Of a DNA stretch of 64,000 bases, positions 12,399-24,600 are shown piece by piece. The notes under the pieces are model-generated. The model was not told the DNA's origin. It made no database searches and saw only the letters and a program-made list of their open reading frames with translations. Position 1 is the first letter of the stretch, and every line of letters starts with the position of its first letter. This stretch comes from Marsupella aquatica (lineage: Eukaryota; Marchantiophyta). Made by a program: the position numbers and the translations under genes. The stretch is from assembly GCA_973895155.1 (NCBI GenBank), contig OZ316892.1, positions 21,514,001 to 21,578,000 of the forward strand, given 5' to 3'.

Positions 12399-13744
12399 AC
12401 CGTTGGATGTAGTTACCTCGAGATGATCTCGAGGTAAAGTGACTACAAAAACAAACCAAAAAACCCAAGTGTAGAAGTTTATCCCACAAAACTATGTGAT
12501 AGAGAAAATAAGAAACTCTTCTACCTCGAGACGATCTCGAGGTAGAAGAGGGACCAAAAACACCAATATGTAAAAATTCAGAAGTATTTAGCTCGAGATG
12601 ATCTCGAGGTAGAATATGAAATCTCACTGAATAGCAAATTCAGATTCTATACCTCCGACTCTCTACAAACTCAATTAGAAGAAGGACAACCGAATGCACC
12701 ATTAGCTAGAAGGCAAAAGTTAATAATTTTGAGGATCAAACTTATGACTCGAGATGATCTCGAGCCAAAAAGGACATTGTATTTGACAAAGATACTATTA
12801 TGAATAATAAGCCACCCAAAATAAGAACATATAAATGGCTCTAGATGATCTAGAGGAATGATTTGGTGCAATTAAGAAAGTAGGCTCCCAGTTTACTTCC
12901 AAACACTGAGAAATAGCTTCTAAAAGGCCATCAAATAGAGGGAAAAGGCTTCCAAATGGATTTTGACCGACATTAGTATAAGTTGAAAAGGTTTGGTTTT
13001 CTAAGAGATAGGAGCTCAATTGTTCTAGACCTCCTTCAGAGCTTAAAATGATAATTTCTTGACATATCCTAAACACAAACGTAGAGTCCACAACCCTTAA
13101 AAAGAACAATAGAAAGAGATTAGAGCAGAAATCTAGAGCCAGAGAGAGGGAGAGGGAGAGGGAGAGAGCAGAGAGAGGCAGAGGGTGAAACGAGCGAGCA
13201 GTGAAACAAAATGAGAAGAATGACCCGCTGGAGAGCAAAGAGAAGCAATATATAAAACCCTGACTGACAAAAAGGCCAATAAGACGGCTTGGTTGAACTT
13301 GTGTCACGACTAAACTCGTGGTAGGGCTGAAGTACGGATAACAATAATGACAACACGTGTGACCGTAATAATGACTGTACGCTCAAACTAGTTTCATGGC
13401 AACCTGCATGAGCCCGTGGCACGCTTGGCACGGCCCTCAAGGCCGACCGCCAAGGGGCTTATAGTGGCTTCTGGGGGTTTGAACTCCCCATTTGCACATT
13501 CGCCTCCTTGCCTCCTCGCCTCCCTCGCCTCCTCTTGCCTCTAGATTTTTTTGCGCTCTTGCCTTGAGATCCTTGTAGTAGCCTCAAGATTAAAGAGGGT
13601 CGAGATTAGTTTTTTTCCTCGAGATTTTATAGGGTCAAGATTTTGTGTTTAGGCTCAAGCTTCGATAGGGTCGAGATTTTCTGTTTAGGCTCGAGATTTG
13701 TTTTTAAGTTCTCAGCCCGTAGTACGTTCCTCTCTTTACCAGCC
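12399..13744. promoter_or_regulatory. Divergent intergenic region of element A with palindrome array
   Basis: This region separates the two head-to-head genes of element A. The side near the minus-strand gene holds five perfect or near-perfect CTCGAGAT-N-ATCTCGAG palindromes (12413-12855). The side near the plus-strand gene holds only half-sites (GGTCGAGAT, CCTCGAGAT, GGCTCGAGAT) between about 13595 and 13705. A TATATAAA box lies at about 13249-13256. A purine microsatellite (GAGGGA) runs at about 13141-13185 and a CTCGCCTCC-rich run at 13500-13545. Confidence 0.6.
12413..12855. repeat. Array of five CTCGAGATGATCTCGAG palindromes
   Basis: Sites: 12413-12437 (12-bp arms around one base, arms begin TTACCTCGAGAT), 12516-12550 (16-bp arms around CGA), 12592-12608, 12748-12764, and 12839-12855 with both arms changed together (CTCTAGAT...ATCTAGAG). 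The flanks of the palindromes differ from site to site but are themselves symmetric. Such paired arms point to selection for a dyad binding site rather than to copying of one repeat unit. Centre spacings are 108, 67, 156 and 91 bp. Confidence 0.85.
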
Positions 13745-16060
13745 ATGTCTACTGTTGTAGATTTCTCCAAGGAGGACTTTGCTGAGTACAACCTTGCAAC
13801 CGTTGGGGAAGAGCTTCAGACCCATCTAGACTCAGCGCATCAGATCCATCGCACCATTAAACGTAATTCATCATCTTTGTTCATTGTTCAGGTTTAACTC
13901 AAGATCATCTCGAGCTTCAATTGGTCCACTTGTTTCTGGATTCTTTGGATACAGTTGAGGCTCGAGATCATCTCAAGCCTATTGATGTTTTCTGCATTAC
14001 TTTGCTTCAAAAGTTGTGATCTATCAATTGATTTTGCATTTGATGTAAGTGGCATGAGGCTCGCGATCGTCTTGAGCCAATATGCATTTCCTGCATGTTA
14101 CCTTGTCATATTTCTTCAAGTTGGAAACTCTTATCCTTCAAAATTGAACATCATATCTAAAATATCTAAAATTTCCTTCCTCTAGGGACTTTTGTACCCT
14201 CCAACTCATTCTGATCATTGACATCCGAACGGGTTTGTGGGTATCAAAAGTCAATGGAGAAAGTGGATTTTAATCATTGATTGAATATGATGTTCATTGT
14301 TGAATATGATATTTGGATCACTCGTTTGAGATGTTAGGCTCGAGATCGTCTTGAGCCAAATATATTCATCACCATCTTCCATTATGTTCATTCGTATCCC
14401 TTGGCCAATTTCTTCCAGTTGGAAGGACTCCATGTCGTCTACTTCAATTACTAATATCCTATTCAATGTGATCCAAGCTTGCCTTTTGGACCACTTTCTT
14501 AGTCCTCCAACTCGTTTGTGAAGATGACAAACCACTGAGTTAGAGGGTTTTGAATGTGGTCGAATAGGTGACATTGGATCATTCTTGAAAATGTTGTTCG
14601 TTAAATTTGACTGGTTTATGATATACAATGGAATAAAACCTCAACTGATATATATGAGGATCGAGTTCATATATCATCTCGAGCCCTTGTCTTTTTCTTT
14701 TAAATAGATGGTGGCTCGAGATCATCTCGAGCCTATTGTGGTTCCTAACTATTGTGTTATCTTTTTAGATTTATTGGGGTTGAAATCTCTTTTTAAATTC
14801 CCCGGATGAAATGTGGCATTGGAACATGTCAGACTATAGTGCATAAAACCGTCAACTCAACTGTCCTAAAAATGAAGGAAGATCGAGATCGTCTCAAGCC
14901 ACCTATTTGTTTCATGGTTTGTGGTACATGTTTATGACAATTGCTACATTTTGGCTGTAACAGGTGCGAAATTGGGATCGCCTAATTTGGTAGTCGAAGA
15001 TGAACATGCAATTGAGGTTTCCTGCCCTGGACAAGGTCAATTTGGATTCTGTTGGGCCATTGAGCTTGCTGAACTGAAGACATGGAAGGAACTATTATTT
15101 GTGTGAAGACGAGGTCTCCATCAGTCGATCCTCTAGTGTGCAGCCTACTAGGGCCTGTTGTTTCTATTGTGACGAGTAACGGTAAGGACATGGTTTTGAC
15201 GGTGGAGAACCACAAGACAGGGAAGTGGGCTCTAATTAGACTTCACGCCAAAAACTACTCTTGCGATCTTAACATTGAACGTGCAGCCAGGAAACAATTG
15301 AGCGTGATATCAATGGGGTTCTTCCCCGAGGGTTTTACTACAAGTAATTTGCTAGAAGATACTCCTATATCTGGAGCCGACATAATTTTTGGATTCCTTT
15401 ATTGTCGAAAGTATGGGTTTGATCGTGATGATGCATTCACAACTCCTTTCACGTGGAAGGTTTTGAGACTAATGTCGGAATCCAAATTGGGGGAGTTTGA
15501 ATCCATATCCCCTGATTTTGTGTTTGGAGCCGGAGAATTTGACGAGGATGCTTGTAAAAAGTGGGTGTTGTCTCATTGGAGACAAACAAGAAAATTGAAA
15601 TCTGTAGCTACGGGAGACAAGACATCCGGTTTGGACAAAAAGGAAGCAAAGGTGTCTCAAAAGAGGAAGAGGGTTGAGAAACTCGAAAGCAAAGCGAAGA
15701 AGGCTCCAGCTCCAAAAAAGTCCGTGCCGCCCAAGGTAGATCTCATTCCGGCATCTTCCTCGGGTGTGATTGCACATACCGATGATGATGGCACTCCAGG
15801 AGATGCTTCAAGAGAAAAAAGCGTTAAAGAAGGAGCCAAAGTTCTTAAGGAGATTGAGGAGTATTACACATTTGGCATGAATGAAACTTTTGACATTCCT
15901 GTCACTAGTATAGATTCGCTATAGCAAGATGAAAAAGAGATAAATGACTATTTACTCCTTAATAACTCGATTTCGTTCCCGTTAGGAGTGGATAAGATCG
16001 AAAAGACTAAATTGACACAATTTGAGAAGTTTACACCAACATTCTTAGGTTGGAGAGATT
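13745..16060 (+). pseudogene. Element A: 5' half of ParB-methyltransferase-like gene
   Basis: Exon 1 (13745-13862, starts MSTVVDFSKEDF) is spliced in phase 1 over a 1.1-kb intron to exon 2 (acceptor ...TAACAG, 14964). Exon 2 carries a frameshift near 15085-15095 (frame ...LKTWKE to ...IICVKT) and then stays open to a TAG at 15922. Sense frame continues beyond it to about 16060. The N-terminal region matches the B protein in order: LKTWKE versus ETWKKP, then VVSIVTSNGKDMVLTVE versus VVNMLITTKETSTLIVVD. Both then have a long Lys/Pro/Ser linker and EEYYTFGMNETFDIPV versus EEILGRCGVQEETVTV. The gene then stops, and its 3' half resumes at 27687 beyond the nested elements. The two halves were once one gene, and the frameshift and stop mark it as decayed. 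Confidence 0.65.
13898..14900. repeat. Palindrome sites of element A inside the first intron
   Basis: Degenerate copies of GGCTCGAGATC(A/G)TCTCGAG lie at 13898-13914, 13958-13980, 14058-14078, 14337-14357, 14658-14685 (with a small insertion), 14713-14733 (perfect, with a flanking GGC...GCC pair) and 14880-14900. Almost all changes are CTCGAG to CTCAAG or CTTGAG, i.e. CpG decay. All are within the intron between 13863 and 14963, and none are in the flanking exons. Confidence 0.8.
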
Positions 16061-16905
16061 TCTAATGATCTCCTTAACATAAGTGTTTAACCACAAACTC
16101 AAGTGAGTAATCCTTAGGATTCACAGTGCAATAATAAAGACTAGAATTAACAAAGATTGAAACTAGAGAGAGTAGGTAGGAGGTTTCAAAGCGCAAGGAA
16201 ATTGAATTCCGACCATCACCACTCTTTCAATAAGGATTATGGCCTAATTTAAGATTCGGAAATCAACATTGTATATGCTTTTTGATTTCTCATAGAAACT
16301 CTTCTCCATCTCTTGAATTTAGAAGACAACAATGTAAATCAACCCGGGACACTTTTCTGGTCTTACTTAAGACGGTACTAGGATACTCGAATTGGTTTAC
16401 TTCTCCTACTATCCTTAAGATTGCTTATTTGAGTTTCACATAAATTCCAATTTCTCTTTGGTGAATCTTCTATATGAATTGGTCACAGACCTTGCTGATC
16501 TTCCAATATCATCATAGGCACACGCTAGTATTCATTGAATATTGCACAATAACTCAAAGGGTTGCTAATCTTGAAACTTCTCTTTACTTAACCATGGTAA
16601 AAAGAAGGGAAGATAAGACATAGATTTCTCCAAAATCAAAATGGGGAAATCAAATGCATCTCTCTCTCCCGGGGTTGACTTTGGGTTCTCCTCCTTTTGT
16701 ACTAAAAGTGGAGATTATGAAAATACATGCCTCTTCAAAACCCAAGTCTAAAGAAATATGTAAATAAAAGTGAACTATCCTAGTCAAAAATGGAGTAGAG
16801 TCTCCAATGGATACACCAACAAAATACTGGAGTCTACTTACTCATATACTAGTCTATATAGTTATTTCTAAGTCTAAACTAATGTGGCTCTAACTCTCTA
16901 AATAT
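16061..16905. other. Stretch between gene A and gag-like fragment, unassigned
   Basis: AT-rich with no long frame. By position it should be the 3' untranslated or terminal part of the gag-like element inserted in A. I compared it with 27.1-27.66 kb (the other edge of that element) and saw no LTR-like match. Nothing else recognised. Confidence 0.3.
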
Positions 16906-16909
16906 AACT

Positions 16910-17570
16910 CTATTCTGGTCCTAGCTTTTGGGAAGGAACCTCCTCAGGGTTAGCCATGGCAAGGGGTTCTGGTCGAAGGACTCCCTGCTGGCCAGTGGTA
17001 AAAGGGATGGACGGGTCAATATCCATGTTCTCCTGATGGGCACTTGGGTCATGAGAATAAGTGTACGTAAGAATGGGAGTGGAAGTGTGTACTGGGAGTG
17101 GGGAAACCAGGAGGGTTGAGGGGTGATGAGGGGCCAGTGGAATAGACTCCTTCATGAGGACTAGGAGAGAAAGATCTGGTAGTAAAGGCAGGAATCTCAG
17201 TATCAGCTAATAGCTCCTCTGTAGTCAAGTCACTCATCTCCCTTAAGGCTTCACAGGTCTTTGAGAGACCCGTAAGTGCATCATCCACCCTGGCACTCAC
17301 ATCTACCACTAAATGGTTAATCTTGGAGAAAAGGATGGGTGTGGTGTTTTTGGCCAAATACTCATCATAAATTTGGGTCTTAAGAAGATCCAGAGAAGCT
17401 ATCTTAGTCAAAGGTTCAATCAGATCCAAAGATTGAGTGATACTGAGTTGGAGAGTATGAACAAGAAGCCTTAAGGGATGAGTCCAAAGCCTTATTTCTC
17501 TTTTCAAAATCTTCATGATATTAAAAAGTGTATACCAAAAAACCACCAAAAAATGGTATATATTTTCCAA
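16910..17570 (-). pseudogene. Gag-like element G, downstream fragment
   Basis: Overlapping frames on the minus strand give a helical segment of ~110 residues (LKREIRLWTHPLRL... to LSKTCEALREMSDLTTEE) followed by a Pro/Ser/Thr-rich tail. No enzyme motif. Its strand and position, directly across element B from the gag-like N-terminal part at 25.6-26.9 kb, suggest both belong to one gene interrupted by B. That is inference: I could not join the two ends in frame. Confidence 0.35.
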
Positions 17571-17780
17571 ACTAGACTCAAGAGAATTTTACCACCAAAA
17601 TCTAAGCATATCTTATATGATATTCTCACAATTGTATAAACCTTGAAATATGCACTTTATAAAAGTAATCAAAATCAAACTCATCGATCAGAGTTTAAGT
17701 CAAACTCAAAGTTTTACAAAATATAACCCAACTTAAGCCCAAGTGGTTTCAAATGCTACGAGTCCCTCTATTTATCTAGT

Positions 17781-20700
17781 CTAATCCAAAGGGACCGCTT
17801 CCCCTTCGTCGGTTCCGGAAGTCCCTGTCGTCAATTCTGGAACAATTGTGGCATCGTCAACCACACTATCCTCTCCGGCCTGAGGAATGTCTTCCTCACT
17901 CTCCTCATCCATCTCCCCCTGTCCGTCTTCCTCTTCAATGTTATCTGCAAGGTTAAGAATCCTCCCTTTCAACACACTGCTCTGTCGCTCGTCAATCTCA
18001 ATGGCAACGCAATGTCTCCCCATGGCCAAGGAGGAGGTTGTCCCAGTCCCTGATCCTGAACAAATATCCAAAACCCAGTCTCCAACCTGACTAAAATGAC
18101 TCACTTCCCAATCTAACAATGCACGTGGTTTCTGATAAACATTCACTGCCTTGTTATCCCCGTTGTGTTTCAGCTTCTTAGTCACAGCTGCGCATACAAC
18201 CACATTGTTCCTTGATTCATTTGTGTCAAAATTGAAGTGCTCCAATGACCGTTTACCATCCTGGCTGTGAAAGCCAATTGTAAAGCACTCAAAGTTGCTG
18301 TTCAATCTTGGTCCACCAGCATTCTTCACATTATCCTTAACCCTGAAAAGTCACAAAAAGTCAAGGAGTTATTTAAACTGAGAAACATGGTTCATGAAAT
18401 CATGAATAACTAATAGTTGTTTTTTTCAAAAACAAATATTTCTTACCACACACAATTCTGGAACCCTCCATTACACTCCGCTTTCAAAACGGTCTTGATG
18501 GCCTCATATTGGTCAAGGCTGTGGTGAATGATAATACGCCACAACTTTGCAGTAGTAGCCACCTTGAACGATTGGACCATTTTTGTGATCTCCTCAGTTC
18601 CCCATCCAATAGTGTCTTCATGAAGACATCCAGGCAATGCAAACCCGTAGGGAATATCCACTAAAGCTAATGTGTAAGCCCGACCCGGAACCACCTCATG
18701 TAATCGCTGAGCATCATGAGTAAAAATATCATAGTGCACATCACCAAACTCTGGATGCTCAAACGAATTTGGATGAAGTTCCCCCTCTTGGGTTTGCCGA
18801 CTAGAAGTCTTCATGGATAGCCAATTTTGGGCTTGCACAATATGCGCATTGAATTTGTCCGGGAATGACTTGAGATCTTTGCCTTCCTCATCTCCCTTCT
18901 TTTTCCGGGAGGTGGTATCTTTCTACAAAAAGGAACTGTAGAATTAGAAACAAGGATTCCAAATATTAAATGAATTCAAACAATCATTCGAAGAAAGGTG
19001 ACAGAATCTTACCCATGTCTGGAAAACAGGTACAAAATTCTTAAGCACATTGTCTGTGCAATGCTCAGGGTACTTGGTTTTACAACCTGACCAACTCTCC
19101 TCGTGTAGACACGTGAGGAAGGCCTTCTGCACCTGCATCTGAAATTTGTGTCGAGTAAATTCGTGACCCATTTCCTGTAAAGAGAGTTCTTTAGTAAGAA
19201 CTCTCTGTAACACTGGGCAAATCATATCAGGATCTTTCAAGGCCTGCATGTGTCTCCACTCTGTTAATTTCATGTCCTCATAAGGCAATTTGGCATCTCC
19301 AGACTTAGAGACTTTCTTCTTGCCTTTGTCTCCTTTTTGACCTTTGATCTCACACATCTCCCACTTGTCACAAATCCGCCTCACAAATGACCACACAGGA
19401 TCTTGTCGGAATGCCAACTGAAATAGGTTATCATTGGCATTAAGAACCTCAGCATCCTTTCGTACACCCCAATCCTTGAGATTGATTTCAGTAGCACACT
19501 CTTTCTTGAAATCCTGGTTGGACGACAATCCATTCTCAACAAATCTCATGTGAATATAATTTACTCTCTGGATTGTCGTCATCTGTTGTCGAAATTCAGA
19601 ATCAATATTGTGACTCCACGCAAGGTTTCTTGCCTCTTGCACACTCAATCCCGCAAATATCCAAGATTGCACTCTCCGAAATGCCTTGTTGTTAGGGAAC
19701 TGAAGAGCAAGGTCTGCTTTGGCACAGGCTGAATGGTTGCCCCCAATCACATAATAATGGTAATCAGCTTTCCTTGAAAAATCAAAGTCTTGCCTAGTAG
19801 CACACTCCTTCGGATCCACCAAGAGGACAAACGGAGCTGCAAGTGGACTGGCACCTACAGTCTTCATCCGCAAGGTCAATTGGGTCAAGAAATATGGTTG
19901 GATGTGTCGGACCTGGTAAATGGGCAAGCCCACAGCCTTCTCTCTCACTGGAGGGTAAAGTTGACCAATGTTAACGGTCACGGTCTCCTCTTGAACACCA
20001 CATCTTCCCAGAATCTCCTCCTGGTACAATACCCGTGCATCCATTGACATTGATTGAGCCTTTTGCTCCAAATGCGTTGGAATTTTCTCCAAAGTCTTCT
20101 TTTTGGACTTTGTAGCACTGGGCTCGGTAGGCTCAGGAGTCATAGCAGGTCGCTTCTTTGAAGAAATGCGAGTTCCAGTCGTACCTTGTGCCGACCCACC
20201 AGTCAAAGCCGTTCCCTGGGATGATCTGCCAACTTGAGATCCCCCTCCAGATGCTGCTGCTTCCCGGGAGGTTGTAGGCGCTACCACGGTCAAAATATCA
20301 TCGGGTAAAATGCTAGGCCTCGATCCAGAAGGAACACCGGAAGCCCCAGATTTGGGTGGACGACTTACTCCCTTCTCTGCCGACCTTTTCCGGAGAATCT
20401 CTCTTGATTTTCGGATTGCACTCTTTAAAGTGCTAGCGTGAAATTCAAACACAAAACCGGAAATCTTTCCCGCGACGTCGTGGTAACGTTCCTCACTCAA
20501 AAGAGACTTGACAGTCTCAATGATGCTATCGATGTCCTCATCGAGATAGCAGGTGGCAGCCGTTCCAGAAAACCTCTCCACATCCACGACAATCAAAGTT
20601 GATGTTTCCTTCGTTGTGATCAACATGTTCACAACTTCGTCGCCCCGTTGAAATACATCGATGCGGCCGTAATTTACCCACCCTAATGCCCCCGATGGAA

Positions 20701-20842
20701 GCCCCTCAAATACACACAGCATTAGGAAGGGCTTCTTCCATGTTTCCGTCCCTAAGGAAATCGTCCAGGATGAGTTGTGGAAGTCCGTCAAAGGATGGCG
20801 CGAAAAGATGTCATCCACCAGCTCTTCCTGCGACATTGTCAT
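17781..20842 (-). CDS. Element B: ParB-like domain fused to N6-adenine/N4-cytosine-type DNA methyltransferase
   Basis: Three exons: 20842-19013, 18922-18447 and 18342-17781, with GTAAGA donors and TTGTAG/TTTCAG acceptors, phases 0 and 2. They give an uninterrupted protein of 955 residues. Residues 1-150 are conserved with the element A copy. Residues 160-260 are a Ser/Gly/Lys-rich linker. About 300-480 is a ParB/Srx-like domain with VIGGNHSACAKADLA near 365, the position of the ParB G-x-H/R motif. A basic KGQKGDKGKKK segment follows. The methyltransferase has motif IV (ALVDIPYGF, near 697) before motif I (DICSGSGTGTT, near 863, then AIEID), the beta-class order. The tail is acidic. DIPY in place of D/N-PPY leaves the target base undecided. 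ParB-methyltransferase fusions are known from phages and bacteria; here introns show it is eukaryotic. Likely role: recognising and methylating the element's own DNA (inference). Confidence 0.8.
18391..18406. promoter_or_regulatory. Imperfect B-type palindrome in intron 2
   Basis: TTCATGAAATCATGAA is one step from the B palindrome TTCATGAATTCATGAA. It lies in the intron between 18343 and 18446 of the methyltransferase gene. Confidence 0.45.
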
Positions 20843-21008
20843 GTTTTTGCCTGATCTTCAAACCTGAGAACATACCACAAAATCAGTCCACTTCAACCCC
20901 AACCTGCGAGACAAAGTGCCACAGAACCAAGGAATGTGCCAACAAATGGCTACTAAAACCGTGTCCTTACGGATCTAACAACGCTCTCGGCCACCCCAGG
21001 ACTCCTAT

Positions 21009-21104
21009 CATGAATTCATGAAGGGAGTCTCCCTCTCGCTCCGACCTTCATGAATTCATGAAGGGAGTCTCCCTCTCGCTCCGACCTTCATGAATTCATG
21101 AAGG
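21009..21104. repeat. 40-bp tandem repeat carrying B-type palindromes
   Basis: Three palindromes at exact 40-bp spacing: CATGAATTCATG at 21009-21020, and the perfect 20-bp CCTTCATGAATTCATGAAGG at 21045-21064 and 21085-21104. The intervening spacer (GGAGTCTCCCTCTCGCTCC) is repeated without change once and shortened after the third copy. Confidence 0.95.
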
Positions 21105-21555
21105 GAGTCTCCTCTCTCTTTGCTTGTACACCTCGGTGATGCAGAAGGGTATTTAAAATAGGGTTCGGAGGGGGGTGACGTGAAGAAATCACCCAGGGCC
21201 TAAATTACTACCTAAAACAGGGTCGAAATGAAGTGCGACCGCGACAACTCGCGACACGTCGCCGATGAGTGCTGAAAATGGCACGAAATTGGATAGCGAG
21301 ATTGTTTTTCACTCTTTTACAAAGGAAATCCAAATGACATTGAGTGAAAATGAATGGGCTGCCCCGTGTTCCTTGGTTATACATACTAATCACGGATCAG
21401 GCGCGACTTAGTAAAATTAACCCAGAATCATGATAAATCAATGTTTTTGGGCCAATTATTCATGAATATTTCGGGGTATTAACGGGAAAAAGCTTGCAAA
21501 TTTCATGAATATTTGATATTTTTGAAGTTAAAAAGTCCCAACAATCCGTGAAAAA

Positions 21556-21565
21556 CTATAAATAG
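21556..21565 (+). promoter_or_regulatory. TATA box of the element B DUF7869 gene
   Basis: CTATAAATAG, about 100 bp upstream of the ATG at 21662. It is a good plant TATA consensus and would place the start of transcription near 21590. Confidence 0.6.
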
Positions 21566-21661
21566 GCTCGTTTATTCATGACTCTTGGTCATTATTTTGA
21601 GAACATTTGTTAGATTTTACTGATTTTCTGAGTTTCCTGTCAATTTGCACTAGTTTTTCTA

Positions 21662-24600
21662 ATGGCGGCGTGTTACGAATCAGATGATTATTCAGATGGA
21701 GTTTCTGATGATGTTTCATTGCCGGATGGCCCCTGCACAGTGGTTGGCCCAGATATCCCTGGAATAACTACTGTTTTAGATATGCCACCCCCCACCCCTA
21801 TGAGCAAGTTAAAACGTAGTCCTTTACGACTTGCAATTAGTGGGAAGAAATCATTGGTCGGTGGTAAAGAGAGGTTAGGGAGCTCCTCTGACTCCTTGGA
21901 GAGTATTGGTCCCCCTGGACGTCAAGTTGTATCTCCTTTGTCACCAACAAAGGACAAATTGGGGAGTAATCTGGAAGGTTCAATGCCTATTTGGATGTCT
22001 GGGAAACGGTCTCATGAATTCATGAAGACTGGATTTGGAAAGACGAAGAAGGCACTAAGTGGGGAAAATGACAGAGATTTTTGCAGTCTGCAAAGTGTTC
22101 AGCGGCTGAAGCAAATGCCAAAAAGTAAAACCTTTGGTAAGCCAACGTCGGAAACATTTCACAGGGGGATGAGGGAAGAAACTAGACGACCAGTGTTATT
22201 GAAAAGTATTCCAGAAAAGAATTCTAATGTGCGTTCCTCAGTTTTACCTAGGAGTCATGGTGTTGGGGCAGGGAGCGGATCAAGTCACGGAAACTCAAAC
22301 AGGGAAACCAACCTGGTGGAGAGGGACCCTAGGAAAATATTGAAAGGGTCCCTACACGGTAATGGAGGGATTTCTGAAATACGCCCAGGTATTCCAAGGG
22401 TGCATAGAGTGAAGGAAGAGCCTCCATCTCCGAAGGCTGCAGGTCTGGAATCTAGGCATGTTCAGAAGCAAATGTTGGTGACCATTTCATCATCGAATGA
22501 AAGCGAGTCTTCGGAGAGTGGGGAGGATGATGATGTTCCGGTGGCATCTAGTCGTTACAAACGTACGAGCAACGCCACTTTGTGTGAAACAAAGTTGAAA
22601 GAGGAGGATATCAAGAAAACAAATAGTAAGTACTGTTGTCAGAGTCATTGTCTCCTAAGTCTATCTCCAAAAGAAATTCGTGAGGCCCGTTCTAAATTTT
22701 TGAGGCAGAAATCTCAGGATCGATCTTTATCTTTGCAGTGGCTTATAAAGCGAGACGGAAATGAAGGAGGGAGGCAGACTATATCTTACACGTTTGGTCA
22801 AAAGAGTATTTGTCGGAAAGCTTTCAAGCTTATATTTTGCGTTGGCAATCATAGATTAAATAGAATTTTGAAATTAGACAACCAAGACTTAGGATATTCT
22901 AAACCAGTTGGACGCCCTCCATCTGTTAAAAGATTAGTCTTGGTCAGTTGGCTTAGGTCGTTTTTTGAGACACGCGTGGAAACATTGCCAAATAAAGAAG
23001 TTTCACATTTACCGGATAATTATTCAAAGCTGGAGGTATGGAAGATCTACGACTCCAACTATGCCAAGATTGATGAATCTTCAAAAATATCCTATTGACA
23101 ATTCTTGAAAGTTTGGGTTCAAGAATTTGGTCATGTGAAGATTCCTCCAGTCAATCGATTCAGTGCTTGCGCGGATTGCGAGGAGTTCAAATCAATTCGG
23201 GACAAAGCTGTCTCGGAGACCGAAAAGAGTAAGTTGCTTACAAGTTTGACAAGTTTTTGTTTCAAGAATATGGCTTAACACATGATTTCTAATTCTTTTT
23301 GAAGAAACTAACAAGTTGTTTTTCCAGGGCGAGGGGAAATTATGTTACAAAAACATAGAGACCAACAATCCAAAGAACGTGAGAAACTCGCGAAGCATCG
23401 TAAGAAATGTTTTTCAAATTCTGATAAATATTTGGGAGTTGTCATTGATGGGATGGATCAGAAGAAGACAAGGTTGCCTCATTGGCCGCGGCCCCCAAAA
23501 TCGGTGGACGAAACATGTTTGATCCAAATGCACGTTGTCGGATGCCTGGTTTTCAATGGTGCACTATTTTCAAGAGTGTTTCTTAATTATCCTGTATTGC
23601 ATAATGATGGAAACTTGACAGTCACAATCCTGCAAAGGGTGTTTCACGAATGGGAAGAAAAGCCTGGTGGCTTGCCGCCTGTTCTCTATCTTCAACTTGA
23701 TAATACCAGTAGAGAAAATAAAAATAATTTACTCTTTGCCTATCTTCATATGTTGATTCGAAGAAAGGTTTTTCGGAAAATCAAACTAGGATTCTTGTTG
23801 GTTGGACACACACACGACCAAATAGATCAAATGTTCAGTCGATTTTCTAAACGACTAGCAAGGTTTAAGGCATTCACATACGAAAGCCTATGTGATATTA
23901 TTTGTGAATCATATCAACCCCAACCAAATATCGCTCTTTTAAAGGAAACATATGATTTCCGTCAATATGCCTTCTCAGATCCACCTTTAGTCATTGAAAG
24001 GATTCGAAATGTTACCTTCCACCACCAGTACAAATTTGCATTTGACAAGTTGGAAAATCAAGTTCCAACCCAATGGGGGAAGAAGTTTTCCACGGACTCA
24101 ACTTGGAAACCTGACGGAGGCGTGAAATTTTTGAGGGAAGAGGAGCCAGAAAAGGTGATGGGTTGTGCTCCCGGATTACCCCTTTTCAAAAAGGGGGATA
24201 AGAACGTTACAAGGACTCAACCAAATATGTCTAGTTCTTCAAGAATGACTTTGAAGGAGATGGATGATTCGTTAAATGAGATTCAAAAGGGAATACTTGC
24301 AGTTGAAACTTTATTCTCAGAAGAGGAAGTGAACTGGTGGAGAATGTTTTTTGAAGAGCAACGGGAATTGAATAAATCTTTGCTCCTTGATCAAAGACCA
24401 TTGATTTTCCCTTTTCAATGGCCACGCTCCCAAAGGGAGATTGCTGTTGCTGCTGAAGTTCCCAGAGTCCTTGTCAATGAAGAGGAAATTGAAGAGAGAG
24501 TATACGGACCTACCAGAGATATATACGTGGGTCCTTATCGGAATCAAGGAAAGATAGATGCAGAGAAGGAGAATATGGAAGGAGACTTTTCGGATCTTGA

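Larger units (their letters stand above)
20843..21661. promoter_or_regulatory. Divergent promoter region of element B
   Basis: This 819-bp stretch separates the start codons of the two B genes. It holds three tandem CATGAATTCATG palindromes (21009-21104) and several ATTCATGAAT half-sites (21458-21467, about 21500, about 21570). On the plus strand a CTATAAATAG box at 21556-21565 stands about 100 bp before the DUF7869 start. For the minus-strand gene a TATTTAAA-like element lies near 21148-21157. The layout matches element A, where the palindromes also sit between the two genes. Confidence 0.7.

Noticed and set aside
12413-14900. Regularly spaced short repeats resembling a CRISPR array
   Set aside because: Spacing is irregular (55 to over 300 bp), the sites are palindromes with varying flanks, they sit in introns, and no cas genes exist; the host is eukaryotic.
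17781-20842. Bacterial restriction-modification contamination
   Set aside because: The gene has two clean GT-AG introns with correct phases, lies between plant-type transposon sequences and has no restriction enzyme nearby.
23035-23111. A short intron that would remove the TGA of the DUF7869 gene
   Set aside because: The removed part (VWKIYDSNYAKID) matches the family pattern between the CxxC-like motifs, so it is coding.
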